From: Azoarcus sp031546845
GTDB lineage: Bacteria; Pseudomonadota; Gammaproteobacteria; Burkholderiales; Rhodocyclaceae
Length of the DNA stretch: 45,016 nucleotides
Assembly: GCA_031546845.1 (NCBI GenBank)
Contig: JAVBJT010000033.1
Location: 1 to 45,016, forward strand
Direction of reading: 5' to 3'
Part shown: positions 8,201-15,860 of the stretch, one piece after another
How the letters are laid out: every line of letters starts with the position of its first letter
Numbering within the stretch: the stretch's first letter is position 1
The notes under the pieces: model-generated
What the model was told of the DNA's origin: nothing
The model's database searches: none
What the model saw: only the letters and a program-made list of their open reading frames with translations
Program-made: the position numbers and the translations under genes

Positions 8201-9646
8201 ATGAAAGCAATTCGTTTGTCGATCGTTTTGGCTGTGCTTGGCGTGTTGCCAGGCGTCGCCGCGGCCGACGTTCCGGAGCCTTTGCGCGATGCCGCGCGCA
8301 AGGCGGTGGTAGCGAACCCGGATGTACAGGCGCGTTGGTTTGCCTTTCGCGCGGCCGATGCCGAACGCGACGTGGCGCGCGGTGGCTATCTGCCTCAGGT
8401 CGATTTGATCGCCAGCGCGGGGCGCGAAAAAATTGATCGCCCGAATCTTCGCTCCGATACTTTCACGCATACCAATACCACGCTGACGCTGAATCAGATG
8501 TTGTACGACGGGTTTTTTACCCGTAACGAAGTGGCGCGCCTGGGGTATGGCAAGCTCGTGCGCTACTACGAACTGCTCGATGCCGCCGAAAACACCGCGG
8601 CTGAAGTCGTGCGGGCGTATAGCGACGTGCTGCGTTATCGCGAGCGGGTACGCTTGGCGAAGGCGAATTACGTTGAGCACAAGCGCATTTACGATCAGAT
8701 CGCCGAGCGCGCGGGCGCCGGTGTCGGCCGCCGGGTCGATCTCGAACAGGCGTTTGGCCGCCTTGCGCTGGCCGAATCCAATCTTCTTACCGAAGCGGCC
8801 AACCTGCACGATGTCAGCACGCGCTATCAGCGCTTGACGGGCGACATTCCGGCCGAAGGTTTGCCGTCGTTTGGCGATCGCACGGTTTTCGCCGGTATCC
8901 CTTCCACGGCCAACGATGCGTTGCGCGAGGCTTTCAACGTCAATCCCGCGCTCAATGCCGCGGTGGAAAACGTGCGCGCCAGCCAGTCCGAGGTCGAAAC
9001 CAGGCGGGCGGCCTACCATCCGCGCGTATTCTTCCGCGCGAGCCAGGCGCTGGATCACAACCTCGACGGCACCGACGGCCATACCCGCGATACCGTGGCC
9101 GAAGTGGTCATGACTTATAACCTGTACCGTGGCGGTTCCGATCAGGCCCGTATCAGCCAGGCGGCCGAGGTGCTCAATCAATCCAAGGATCTGCGCGAGA
9201 AAGCCTGCCGGGATTTGCGCCAGACGTTGTCGATTGCCTATAACGACATCCGGCAACTGGAAGAGCAGTTGCGCTACCTTGACCAGCATCAGCTCGCGGT
9301 TGCCAAGGCGCGTGAAGCCTATCATCGCCAATTCGATATCGGTCAGCGCACTTTGCTCGATCTGCTGGATACCGAAAACGAATACTTCCAGGCCCGCTTG
9401 GCTTACGTGGATGCGATCTATAACCAGATCGCCGCGCAGGCCCGCACGCTGGCGGGTATCGGGCGGCTCATGCCGGCGCTCAACATCGCGCGCGAGGATT
9501 TGCCGACGCCTGCCGATGCTGGGCAGGATCGCAACAGCATCGACCCGGCAACCGTTTGCCCGCCCGAGGCGCCGGGGATGGAGAAGATCGACAAGGAGGC
9601 GCTGTTGGCCGATACCTTGCGGGAAGGCGGCTATACCAAGAAATAA
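8201..9646 (+). CDS. TolC-family outer-membrane channel, LapE-like (type I secretion)
   Basis: 481 residues. A Sec signal peptide covers about residues 1-22 (hydrophobic core, then GVAAAD), followed by two OEP/TolC repeats rich in long amphipathic helices. The segment LNQMLYDGFFTRNEVARLGYGK and the late TYNLYRGGSDQARISQA are typical of the type I secretion TolC subfamily, including LapE and AggA. It should form the trimeric outer-membrane duct that works with an ABC exporter and membrane-fusion protein to export the adhesin. Those two partners are not in the window. AGGAG five bases upstream supports the ATG. Its position divergent from lapG and lapD ties it to the adhesin module rather than to the RND pump, which has its own outer-membrane lipoprotein. 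Confidence 0.92.
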   Translation: MKAIRLSIVLAVLGVLPGVAAADVPEPLRDAARKAVVANPDVQARWFAFRAADAERDVARGGYLPQVDLIASAGREKIDRPNLRSDTFTHTNTTLTLNQMLYDGFFTRNEVARLGYGKLVRYYELLDAAENTAAEVVRAYSDVLRYRERVRLAKANYVEHKRIYDQIAERAGAGVGRRVDLEQAFGRLALAESNLLTEAANLHDVSTRYQRLTGDIPAEGLPSFGDRTVFAGIPSTANDALREAFNVNPALNAAVENVRASQSEVETRRAAYHPRVFFRASQALDHNLDGTDGHTRDTVAEVVMTYNLYRGGSDQARISQAAEVLNQSKDLREKACRDLRQTLSIAYNDIRQLEEQLRYLDQHQLAVAKAREAYHRQFDIGQRTLLDLLDTENEYFQARLAYVDAIYNQIAAQARTLAGIGRLMPALNIAREDLPTPADAGQDRNSIDPATVCPPEAPGMEKIDKEALLADTLREGGYTKK

Positions 9647-9699
9647 TCCGCTCGCCGGAAACAGCGGCCTCTTCGTTGAGGCTGCGCAAGCGCATACCG

Positions 9700-9739
9700 C
9701 CGCCGGATCCTGCCTATCAGGCAGAATCCGGCGGTTTTT
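9700..9739 (+). terminator. intrinsic terminator after the TolC/LapE-type gene
   Basis: A long stem pairs 9700-9715 with 9719-9734 (nine pairs, one A-C mismatch, six pairs) across a three-base loop, and is followed by TTTTT. It starts about 54 bases after the stop codon. Confidence 0.92.
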
Positions 9740-9993
9740 CTTTGAATGTGCTTGGGCCGATAAGGGGGCGAGGGAATCGCCGGGCGTGTGCCGGAGGCGG
9801 GGTGTTTACGGCTAGAATGCTTTTGCCCGAGGATCCGTGGATGTATTTTCCCGCTCGCCGATATGGCAGCGGTTTGTGCTCCCCGCGCGGTCGATGAATG
9901 CCAGGCGGTATGCCGTGGCATCAAGACTGCGGTTTGTGCTGGTGTTTGCCATCCTATCCGAAGTATTGAAAAACCAGGGGGAAGCCGATCTGA
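9740..9993 (+). other. leader region upstream of exosortase H
   Basis: Between the terminator and xrtH there is a good -10-like TAGAAT at 9813-9818, without a clear -35. A weak 60-codon frame starts at GTG 9837 and ends at 10019, overlapping the start of xrtH by 26 bases. It encodes a single hydrophobic helix (RLRFVLVFAILSEVL) flanked by basic residues. It may be a leader peptide or noise. Nothing else is evident. Confidence 0.35.
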
Positions 9994-10521
9994 ATGGATC
10001 ACTCGTCCGCGCGGCCTGACCGTCTATGGCTACGGCTGCTGGTTTTTGTTCTTATTTTGGTGGTGCTGTTTACCGCCGAGCAGACGCATTGGGGGCAAGC
10101 GGCCTTCGTGCGGCCGTTCACGGCAGGATTGGCCGGCGTGTGCGGTAAGTTGCTGGTACTGTTCGATCCGGCTGTGGCGGTAGACGGTAATGTGCTGCGC
10201 AACGCGGCAAGCGGCGCGGGTGTCATGATCGAGCCGGGCTGTAACGGTGTCGAGGCGATGATTGTCTTGATAGCGGCCCTGTTCGCTTTCCCGGCACCCT
10301 GGCGTTATCGGTTTGGCGGTCTGGTAGTGGGTTTCGTTGCCGTGCAGGGGCTCAACCTGCTGCGCATCATCAGTCTGTTTTACCTGCTGCAGTGGAATGC
10401 GGCGTGGTTCGAGTGGGCGCATTTATATCTGTGGCAGGCGCTCATCATGTTCGATGTGTTGGTGGTGTTCCTGCTCTGGCTGCGGCAATTGCCGTCCGCG
10501 GAGGCAGTCACGCATGGCTGA
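9994..10521 (+). CDS. xrtH: exosortase H (XrtH, IPTLxxWG-CTERM sorting)
   Basis: 175 residues, a polytopic membrane protein with about five hydrophobic segments. The exosortase catalytic triad is visible as C83 in EPGCNGVEA, R124 in NLLRI and H143 in AHLYLWQ. The short length and the following partner gene fit the XrtH subtype, predicted to cut and sort proteins ending in IPTLxxWG-CTERM. A purine-rich GGGGGAA lies about ten bases before the ATG. No protein in this window has that C-terminal signal, so its substrates must be elsewhere. The gene overlaps the next one by eight bases, showing tight coupling. Confidence 0.88.
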   Translation: MDHSSARPDRLWLRLLVFVLILVVLFTAEQTHWGQAAFVRPFTAGLAGVCGKLLVLFDPAVAVDGNVLRNAASGAGVMIEPGCNGVEAMIVLIAALFAFPAPWRYRFGGLVVGFVAVQGLNLLRIISLFYLLQWNAAWFEWAHLYLWQALIMFDVLVVFLLWLRQLPSAEAVTHG

Positions 10522-11137
10522 ACGCGCCGGGTTGGGCGGTTTTGTGTTGCGCGCCATGCTGTGGCTGGTGCCGGCCTTCGCGCTGTGGGCCATGGGCGGC
10601 GGCTGGTTGGCGGCGGGTGTCGCCAGGCCCTTGGAGAGCCTGTTGACGATGACATGGCCGGCGATTTTTCGCGCGGTCGAGGTCAGCGGCCACGAGGTGG
10701 ACATTGTTACGCATCTGAGTGCGCGCTTGCTGCCCGGAATGCGCTTGGGGCCGGGTTCGGCGGGCGAGATGCTGTTTTCCATCGACGTACTCAAGTACAA
10801 CTATGGATTGCCTTTGCTGCTGGGCTTGTGTCTTGCCGTGCCGGGGTCGTTTTGGCGCCGTTTGCGGCGCTTCGCCATTGGCGCGGTGGCGGTATTCGCG
10901 GCAACGCTTTGGGGGGTGTATTGGGAGGCGCTGATGATGCCCTTGTTCCGTTTCGGCGATGCGGTGAGCGCGGCGGTAGGGGCGGGGGATTTGATGCGCA
11001 ATGGTGTTGTGGCACTGGCCTATCAGTTGGGTTTTCTCGTTTTCCCGGCGATGTCGGCAGTGCTGGCTTGGGCTTGGATGAATATGGATTTTCTGCGTGA
11101 GCTGGCGGTGCTACGACAGCACGCGGTAAGAGGGTAG
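10514..11137 (+). CDS. exosortase H-associated membrane protein
   Basis: 207 residues with hydrophobic segments near the N-terminus (FVLRAMLWLVPAFALWAMG), in the middle (GLPLLLGLCLAV and FAIGAVAVFAATLWGVYW) and near the C-terminus. It starts inside the last codons of xrtH (8-bp overlap). Proteins of this type accompany XrtH in other genomes and are named only by association; no enzymatic motif is visible. A periplasmic loop at about residues 45-90 carries charged residues. It probably acts with XrtH in the inner membrane, perhaps in substrate handling, which is inference from the linkage. Confidence 0.8.
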   Translation: MAERAGLGGFVLRAMLWLVPAFALWAMGGGWLAAGVARPLESLLTMTWPAIFRAVEVSGHEVDIVTHLSARLLPGMRLGPGSAGEMLFSIDVLKYNYGLPLLLGLCLAVPGSFWRRLRRFAIGAVAVFAATLWGVYWEALMMPLFRFGDAVSAAVGAGDLMRNGVVALAYQLGFLVFPAMSAVLAWAWMNMDFLRELAVLRQHAVRG

Positions 11138-11142
11138 AACTT

Positions 11143-12288
11143 TTGAGTACAGAGAAATTTATTGCAGAAGGCGCTTTGCCGGTGCTTACGTGGTCCGAAG
11201 GTAAGGTGCCGCACAGTGCGCGCTGGCGTTCGGAAAGCGGTGCGGCGGTGCCGAAAAGGATGGTCGTTGCCGACGATAAGATGCGCGCCGATAGAGCATA
11301 TCGTTTGGCGTGCGAGGGTACGGCACTGCTGTGGCGCGGCGATTTTCACAACGCGCGCCAGTTGTTGCAGGCGATGGCGCGGCGGGTGCGAACGAAGCCG
11401 CCCAAGGAGGTTGGCTCGCTTGCCGAGGCGTTTCACCTGCATCGGCAGGCACAGGCGCAACGCGCGCGCATGCTTTCGATGCTGTTGTTGCCGCTAGAGA
11501 GCGATTACAGCATCGCGTTGCGCCGCGCGCCGGATGTGCGGCAAGCGTGTGTGGAAGCGTATGGCGTCGGCGAGGAAGCCTCGGTGGTGTCGCTGCGCGA
11601 ATTGCTCGGCGTGATCGGCGCGCATGAATGGCGCAAGAAGGGCGTGGAGATTCCCGCGCTCGGTGCGCGCATTCATCCCCATTACGGGGTGTTTTCGCCG
11701 GTGCGTGGCGAATATGTCGATCTGGTCGCGAAGGCGCCGTTGCCGCCGGGAGAACTGGCTTTCGATATTGGCGCCGGCACCGGCGTGCTTGCCGCGCTAT
11801 TGGCGCAGCGGGGTATGGCCCGTGTGGTGGCGACTGAACGGGGTGCGCGTGCGCTCGCCTGTGCGCGCGACAACCTTCACCGGCTTGGGCTTGATGAGCG
11901 GGTCGAGGTGGTGGAGGCGGATCTTTTCCCGCCGGGGCGCGCCGCGTTGGTGGTGTGCAATCCGCCGTGGCTGCCGGCGCGGCCAAGCTCGCCGCTCGAG
12001 TACGCTGTGTACGATCCGGACAGTCGCATGCTGCGTGGTTTCCTGGCCGGGTTGCCAGCGCATCTGGCGCCGGGTGGCGAGGGTTGGCTGATCCTGTCCG
12101 ATCTGGCCGAGCATCTGGGATTGCGCACGCGCGAGGCCTTGCTGGCGATGTTCGACGAGGCTGGACTGACGGTGGTGGACCGGCTCGATATCCGTCCGAG
12201 TCATCCCAAGGCGTCCGATCCGTCCGATCCGCTGCACGCCGCGCGCGCAAAAGAAATGACCTCGCTGTGGCGGCTCGCGGGGCGCTGA
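11143..12288 (+). CDS. class I SAM-dependent methyltransferase with NPPW motif
   Basis: 381 residues starting at TTG 11143, with GAGGG just upstream, five bases after the exosortase-associated gene. The first 170 residues are helical and basic and not recognisable to me. The C-terminal half has the SAM-binding motif FDIGAGTG (207-214) and NPPW (273-276). The latter is typical of enzymes that methylate a planar nitrogen, such as N5-glutamine (PrmC/HemK) or N6-adenine methyltransferases. The substrate is not evident. It is probably read through from xrtH, but whether it takes part in protein sorting is unknown. It could be a ribosomal-protein or release-factor methyltransferase relative. Confidence 0.75.
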   Translation: MSTEKFIAEGALPVLTWSEGKVPHSARWRSESGAAVPKRMVVADDKMRADRAYRLACEGTALLWRGDFHNARQLLQAMARRVRTKPPKEVGSLAEAFHLHRQAQAQRARMLSMLLLPLESDYSIALRRAPDVRQACVEAYGVGEEASVVSLRELLGVIGAHEWRKKGVEIPALGARIHPHYGVFSPVRGEYVDLVAKAPLPPGELAFDIGAGTGVLAALLAQRGMARVVATERGARALACARDNLHRLGLDERVEVVEADLFPPGRAALVVCNPPWLPARPSSPLEYAVYDPDSRMLRGFLAGLPAHLAPGGEGWLILSDLAEHLGLRTREALLAMFDEAGLTVVDRLDIRPSHPKASDPSDPLHAARAKEMTSLWRLAGR

Positions 12289-12307
12289 CTGCGGCGGGGG
12301 AGTTTGG

Positions 12308-12341
12308 AACAATCGCGGAATAATCGCGGAATAGTCGCCCG
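12308..12341 (+). repeat. short direct repeat just upstream of the rhomboid start
   Basis: Three near-copies of an 11-base unit (caatcgcggaa, taatcgcggaa, tagtcgcccga) run into the ATG at 12342. They occupy the place where a ribosome-binding site would be expected. Confidence 0.6.
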
Positions 12342-13820
12342 ATGCTTATCGTTCCTCTTGGCTTCAAGCCCGATTGGCGTCACCCGCCTGTCGTCACGCT
12401 GCTGCTGGTTCTGATCAATTGCTGGGTGTTTTTCGGCCTGCAGGGTGGCGATCGTGAAAAAGTCGAGCAGGCGCTGAAGTATTACGTCAAATCCGATCTA
12501 CCGGAAATGGAGTTCCCACGCTACCGGGAGTTTCTTGACGAGGCCGGCCAGCAGAAAGACAGCCGTGCCTTTGCCAGACTGGAAAAAGAAAAGCCGCCGT
12601 TCAACGCGATTGTTACCTTGCAAAACGATGCGGCGTTTGCCAAGGCATTGGCCGAAGGCAAGGTTTTTACCGCAGGGGAGGATGGCTTCGAGACCTGGCG
12701 TGTGCGCCGCGACGAATTCGAGCGCCGTTGGCGTTCGCAAATTAGCGAGCGCTATGCTTTTCGCGTCGATTCGCCACGTTGGTACCAGGCCATCAGCCAC
12801 ATGTTCCTGCACGGCAGCGTGGGGCATTTGTTTGGCAATATGCTGATGCTGCTGCTGGTCGGTTACATCGTCGAGCGGGTGCTGGGCGCACTGCGTTATC
12901 TGGTCTTTTACCTGATCGGCGGGGTGGGGGCGCTCGGTTTGTTCTGGTTTGGGCAAGCCAGCGAGGGCGGCGGGTTGCTCGGCGCGTCGGGTGCGATTTC
13001 GGCGGTAATGGGCATGTATGCGGTGCTGTTCGGCCTGCGCCGCATCGAGTTTTTCTACTCGCTTCTGTTCTACTTCGATATCGCGCGCGCGCCAGCCATC
13101 ACCTTGTTGTTGTTCTGGGTCGCCAATGAGTTGTATCAGTGGTGGACGCTGCCCTATTCCAATGTCGCCTATCTGGCCCACGTTGGCGGTTTGATCAGCG
13201 GTGCCGTGCTGGTCTTCTGCTGTGGCGGTAAAGCGCGCCATAGTGTGCTCGCGATGCTGGAGGCGGAGGCGCCGCAGACAGATGACGGCAGACAGGCGGC
13301 CTTCGAGCGCGCCGAAACATGGCTGAAAAAATTGGATTTCGACCGCGCGCGCCAGGCATGGGGCGAGCTGGCGCAACGCTATGCCGACGATTTACAGGCG
13401 CTGACGCGTTATTACTCGCTGTCCAAATCCGACCCCGCCAGCGATGATTTCCATCGCGCCGCGGCGTTGATTTTCGCCTTGACCGCCTCCGATCCTGCGT
13501 CGATTACCTTGCAGGCGGAAACGTATGATGAATATGCGCGCATTGCGCGCCCGATTCGCCTCAGCGCACGGCGGCTGTTCATTCTCGCAGATCGTTTTGC
13601 CCGGCATGGACGGCCGCGCGAAGCGGCGAAGGCAAGCCGCGTGCTGTTGCGCGCTGTGCCCGGCGAGGCGCGGCTTGCCGCGCTATTGCTCAAGGTGTCG
13701 AAGGCGTTTCGTATCGACGGTGATCTGGTGCAGGCGCAGATTTGGGCCGAGGAGTTGCAGCAGCGCTTTCCTCAGTCGGCCGAAGCGTCGTTATTGAGGG
13801 ATGCGTTGCGGGCATCGTAA
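12342..13820 (+). CDS. rhomboid-family intramembrane serine protease with TPR-like C-terminal extension
   Basis: 492 residues. TM1 is at about 16-34. An unusually long charged first loop covers about 35-145. The rhomboid core then shows H162xxxN166 (HLFGN), the catalytic serine S216 in GASG and the catalytic H280 in AYLAHVGG. All catalytic features are intact, so it should cleave membrane proteins within or near the bilayer. Residues after about 300 form a soluble helical tail of roughly 190 residues with degenerate TPR-like repeats, larger than in minimal bacterial rhomboids. No strong Shine-Dalgarno sequence precedes the ATG. It is convergent with the membrane protein at 13849-15225. Confidence 0.88.
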   Translation: MLIVPLGFKPDWRHPPVVTLLLVLINCWVFFGLQGGDREKVEQALKYYVKSDLPEMEFPRYREFLDEAGQQKDSRAFARLEKEKPPFNAIVTLQNDAAFAKALAEGKVFTAGEDGFETWRVRRDEFERRWRSQISERYAFRVDSPRWYQAISHMFLHGSVGHLFGNMLMLLLVGYIVERVLGALRYLVFYLIGGVGALGLFWFGQASEGGGLLGASGAISAVMGMYAVLFGLRRIEFFYSLLFYFDIARAPAITLLLFWVANELYQWWTLPYSNVAYLAHVGGLISGAVLVFCCGGKARHSVLAMLEAEAPQTDDGRQAAFERAETWLKKLDFDRARQAWGELAQRYADDLQALTRYYSLSKSDPASDDFHRAAALIFALTASDPASITLQAETYDEYARIARPIRLSARRLFILADRFARHGRPREAAKASRVLLRAVPGEARLAALLLKVSKAFRIDGDLVQAQIWAEELQQRFPQSAEASLLRDALRAS

Positions 13821-13848
13821 TACGTCACCGGACGCTATTCAGCGCCAC

Positions 13849-15225
13849 TCAGGCTTGGCGCAGGCGGTCGATCAACTGCAGATACTGTTGTGCCTCGGCG
13901 GTGAGCGGATGCGCGGGGTGCTTGGCGATCATGTCGATCAGCAGCGTACGCGCCTGTTCGTCCTGTCGCAGGTGTTCGCACAGCACTTTGGCTTTGAGCA
14001 GCATTCCTTTCGGCAGATCGCCAGCGTTGGCGCGGCGCAGATAGGCATCGAGCAAGTGCAGCGCGATATCTCCCTGGCGGGAGTTGGCCGCGAGTTGTGC
14101 CAACTGCAGGAATTCGCCGAGATTGGCGGGCTCGAAATCGCGCTTTTTGCGCAGCATGGCTTCGAGAACCGTCATGGCTTGCCGCCCCTGGCTTTGTTGC
14201 AGCAACACGGTAATGAAAATTTTCGCGTGGGCGAGCGCGCGCTCGTCGTGGCCGCCACGCACCAGCAGCTTGTGGTAGCGGTCGTGGGCGGCAATGGAGG
14301 TGGGGTTGGTGCGCTGATCCTCATAGGCGAGGTCGAGCGCGGCGTTAGCGTCGCCGTCGGCTACCAACTGGCCGATGCGGGCGGCGGTCGAATCGACTTC
14401 CTCGGCGTTGCCGCCCGGTTTCACCGCGACGTCCAGCCCGAGTTCTTCATGATATTGATAGAGCACGTAGCCCATCATGTTGTACATGATCAGGGTGAAG
14501 TACATTCCCACGGCATTGAGCAGCACGAAAACCCACCTGTATCGGGCCGCGACGGCCGCCTGTGCGGCTTGCAGCGCCGCCACGTCGATCTCTTCGACGT
14601 TGTCCACGTCGTTCATGTTTTCAAAGCCCGCGAGCGGTGCGGTAGCGTAGCTGTTGAGCCATTCCGAGAGTTCGGCCTGCCCTGCCGACAAAAGCAGCAG
14701 AAAGGCGAATAGCGCCAGATAGGGCCAGCCGACGGAGAACATGATGTGGATGAGCTTGCCCGGGTGCATCGCCGAGCGGATGCTGTCTTCTATGGCCACC
14801 AGCATGATGCCGGCGGGCATGGCGATGGCCAGCAAGCCGTAGGCGATCAGGCCGGGAGTCTCGCCGAGGGCGGCAGTGATGATGCCGACGAGCACACCCA
14901 TGAGCACGATGACGGCGAGTTGCTTGTAGGGCTTGTAGGAACTGGCGGAGCCGACATCGAACGGGTAGTCGGCGGGCGACAGGCGTCCCAGCGAGGTTTG
15001 TTCGAGCACGACGAAGGCGTAGCGAAGGAGCATGACCCAGGCAATGGGGAAAAGCACGACCAGGAAGAGGATGACATTGCCGGGGCTGATGGCGAAAGGG
15101 ATGCTCGCCAGCACGGCCAGCCCGAGTACGCGCAGCAGCGCCGATGGGTAGGCGGGAAAGAGGAAAAAGAACGGAATGCGGCGCCAGAACGGGGTGATCG
15201 CGTTGGAGCCGGTGTGGGTAGCCAT
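13849..15225 (-). CDS. multi-pass membrane protein with C-terminal helical (TPR-like) repeats
   Basis: 458 residues, not assigned to a named family. The first about 290 residues contain roughly six to seven hydrophobic segments, for example FFFLFPAYPSALLRVLGLAV, VILFLVVLFPIAWVMLL and AVIVLMGVLVGIITAAL, with a charged loop before the last (EDSIRSAMHPGKLIH). Residues about 310-458 are soluble, Ala/Leu-rich paired helices resembling Sel1/TPR repeats (ALDLAYEDQRTNP, AMTVLEAMLRKKRD, ALHLLDAYLRR). It probably lies in the inner membrane with the repeat domain as a protein-binding scaffold. The upstream 70 bp are AT-rich without a good ribosome-binding site. No function is claimed. Confidence 0.75.
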   Translation of the reverse strand: MATHTGSNAITPFWRRIPFFFLFPAYPSALLRVLGLAVLASIPFAISPGNVILFLVVLFPIAWVMLLRYAFVVLEQTSLGRLSPADYPFDVGSASSYKPYKQLAVIVLMGVLVGIITAALGETPGLIAYGLLAIAMPAGIMLVAIEDSIRSAMHPGKLIHIMFSVGWPYLALFAFLLLLSAGQAELSEWLNSYATAPLAGFENMNDVDNVEEIDVAALQAAQAAVAARYRWVFVLLNAVGMYFTLIMYNMMGYVLYQYHEELGLDVAVKPGGNAEEVDSTAARIGQLVADGDANAALDLAYEDQRTNPTSIAAHDRYHKLLVRGGHDERALAHAKIFITVLLQQSQGRQAMTVLEAMLRKKRDFEPANLGEFLQLAQLAANSRQGDIALHLLDAYLRRANAGDLPKGMLLKAKVLCEHLRQDEQARTLLIDMIAKHPAHPLTAEAQQYLQLIDRLRQA

Positions 15226-15295
15226 ATTGGGATTTGAAAATATTTTTTACGATGCTAACACGCCATTTCCGGTGTGCCGCCCGCAAGAAGATGTT

Positions 15296-15832
15296 TCAGG
15301 GTTGCTGCGCGCGCAGGATCAGCGTATCGCCGCGTTGCGTGAATTCCAGTTGGCGTAGCGCGCTCATGCCGAGCAGCACCTGGTCGTCGTCCATGCCGGG
15401 GTTGAGGTGGGCACGGACGTCGCGCAGGCGGAAGGGGCCGAGGCCGAGTTCGTCGATGGTGGTCGTGCGGACATCGACGGTGCCGTTGGCGGTGCTGACC
15501 TGGGCGCCGACGCCGGGGCGCAGGGCAAGACTGGCGCCCAGCCGGGCGGGAACGGAAACGACGGTGGCGCCGGTGTCGAGCAGAAAAACCACCGGTCGGC
15601 CGTTGATCGTGCCGGGGGCGACATAGTGGCCCTGGCGATTGCGCTGCAGCGTGATTTCGTTGGCGGAACCCGGAGCGACGGAAAGGCCGTGGTTGGGGTT
15701 GTCGCGCTGCTCCAGCGTTCGCGCGAAGAAAAGCCACAGCATGCCCAGCAGCGCCAGCGCAGCGAGCAGATACATGGTGCGGCCGGTGCGTTGGGTGGCT
15801 TCGGCCGGTGTGGTGGAGTCGGGTGTGTTCAC
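15296..15832 (-). CDS. membrane-anchored retropepsin-like aspartic protease (clan AA, TIGR02281 type)
   Basis: 178 residues from the GTG at 15832. It has a short N-terminus, one membrane helix (about 20-37, YLLAALALLGMLWLFFA), then a single retropepsin-like domain. The catalytic motif is DTGA at 86-89 (VVFLLDTGAT), with typical flanks GHYVAPGTINGRP and LLGMSALRQLEF. Single-domain proteases of this kind act as dimers; here the domain probably faces the periplasm. An alternative ATG at 15895 would add 21 residues and overlap prfC by 35 bases. The GTG is preferred because it places the membrane anchor near the N-terminus, although neither start has a clear Shine-Dalgarno sequence. Substrates are unknown. 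Confidence 0.8.
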   Translation of the reverse strand: MNTPDSTTPAEATQRTGRTMYLLAALALLGMLWLFFARTLEQRDNPNHGLSVAPGSANEITLQRNRQGHYVAPGTINGRPVVFLLDTGATVVSVPARLGASLALRPGVGAQVSTANGTVDVRTTTIDELGLGPFRLRDVRAHLNPGMDDDQVLLGMSALRQLEFTQRGDTLILRAQQP

Positions 15833-15860
15833 AGCGATGAAGAAAGCAAGCCCGTGGCTT

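Noticed and set aside
7879..8301. 140-codon minus-strand frame in the lapG/TolC spacer
   Set aside because: Overlaps the signal-peptide coding region of the TolC-type gene, has no ribosome-binding site and matches no family.
8168..9331. 387-codon minus-strand frame opposite the TolC-type gene
   Set aside because: Mirror-image frame of a well-supported gene; no family resemblance.
11186..12367. 393-codon minus-strand frame opposite the NPPW methyltransferase
   Set aside because: Pro/Arg/Ala/Thr low-complexity product, typical of an antisense shadow in GC-rich DNA.
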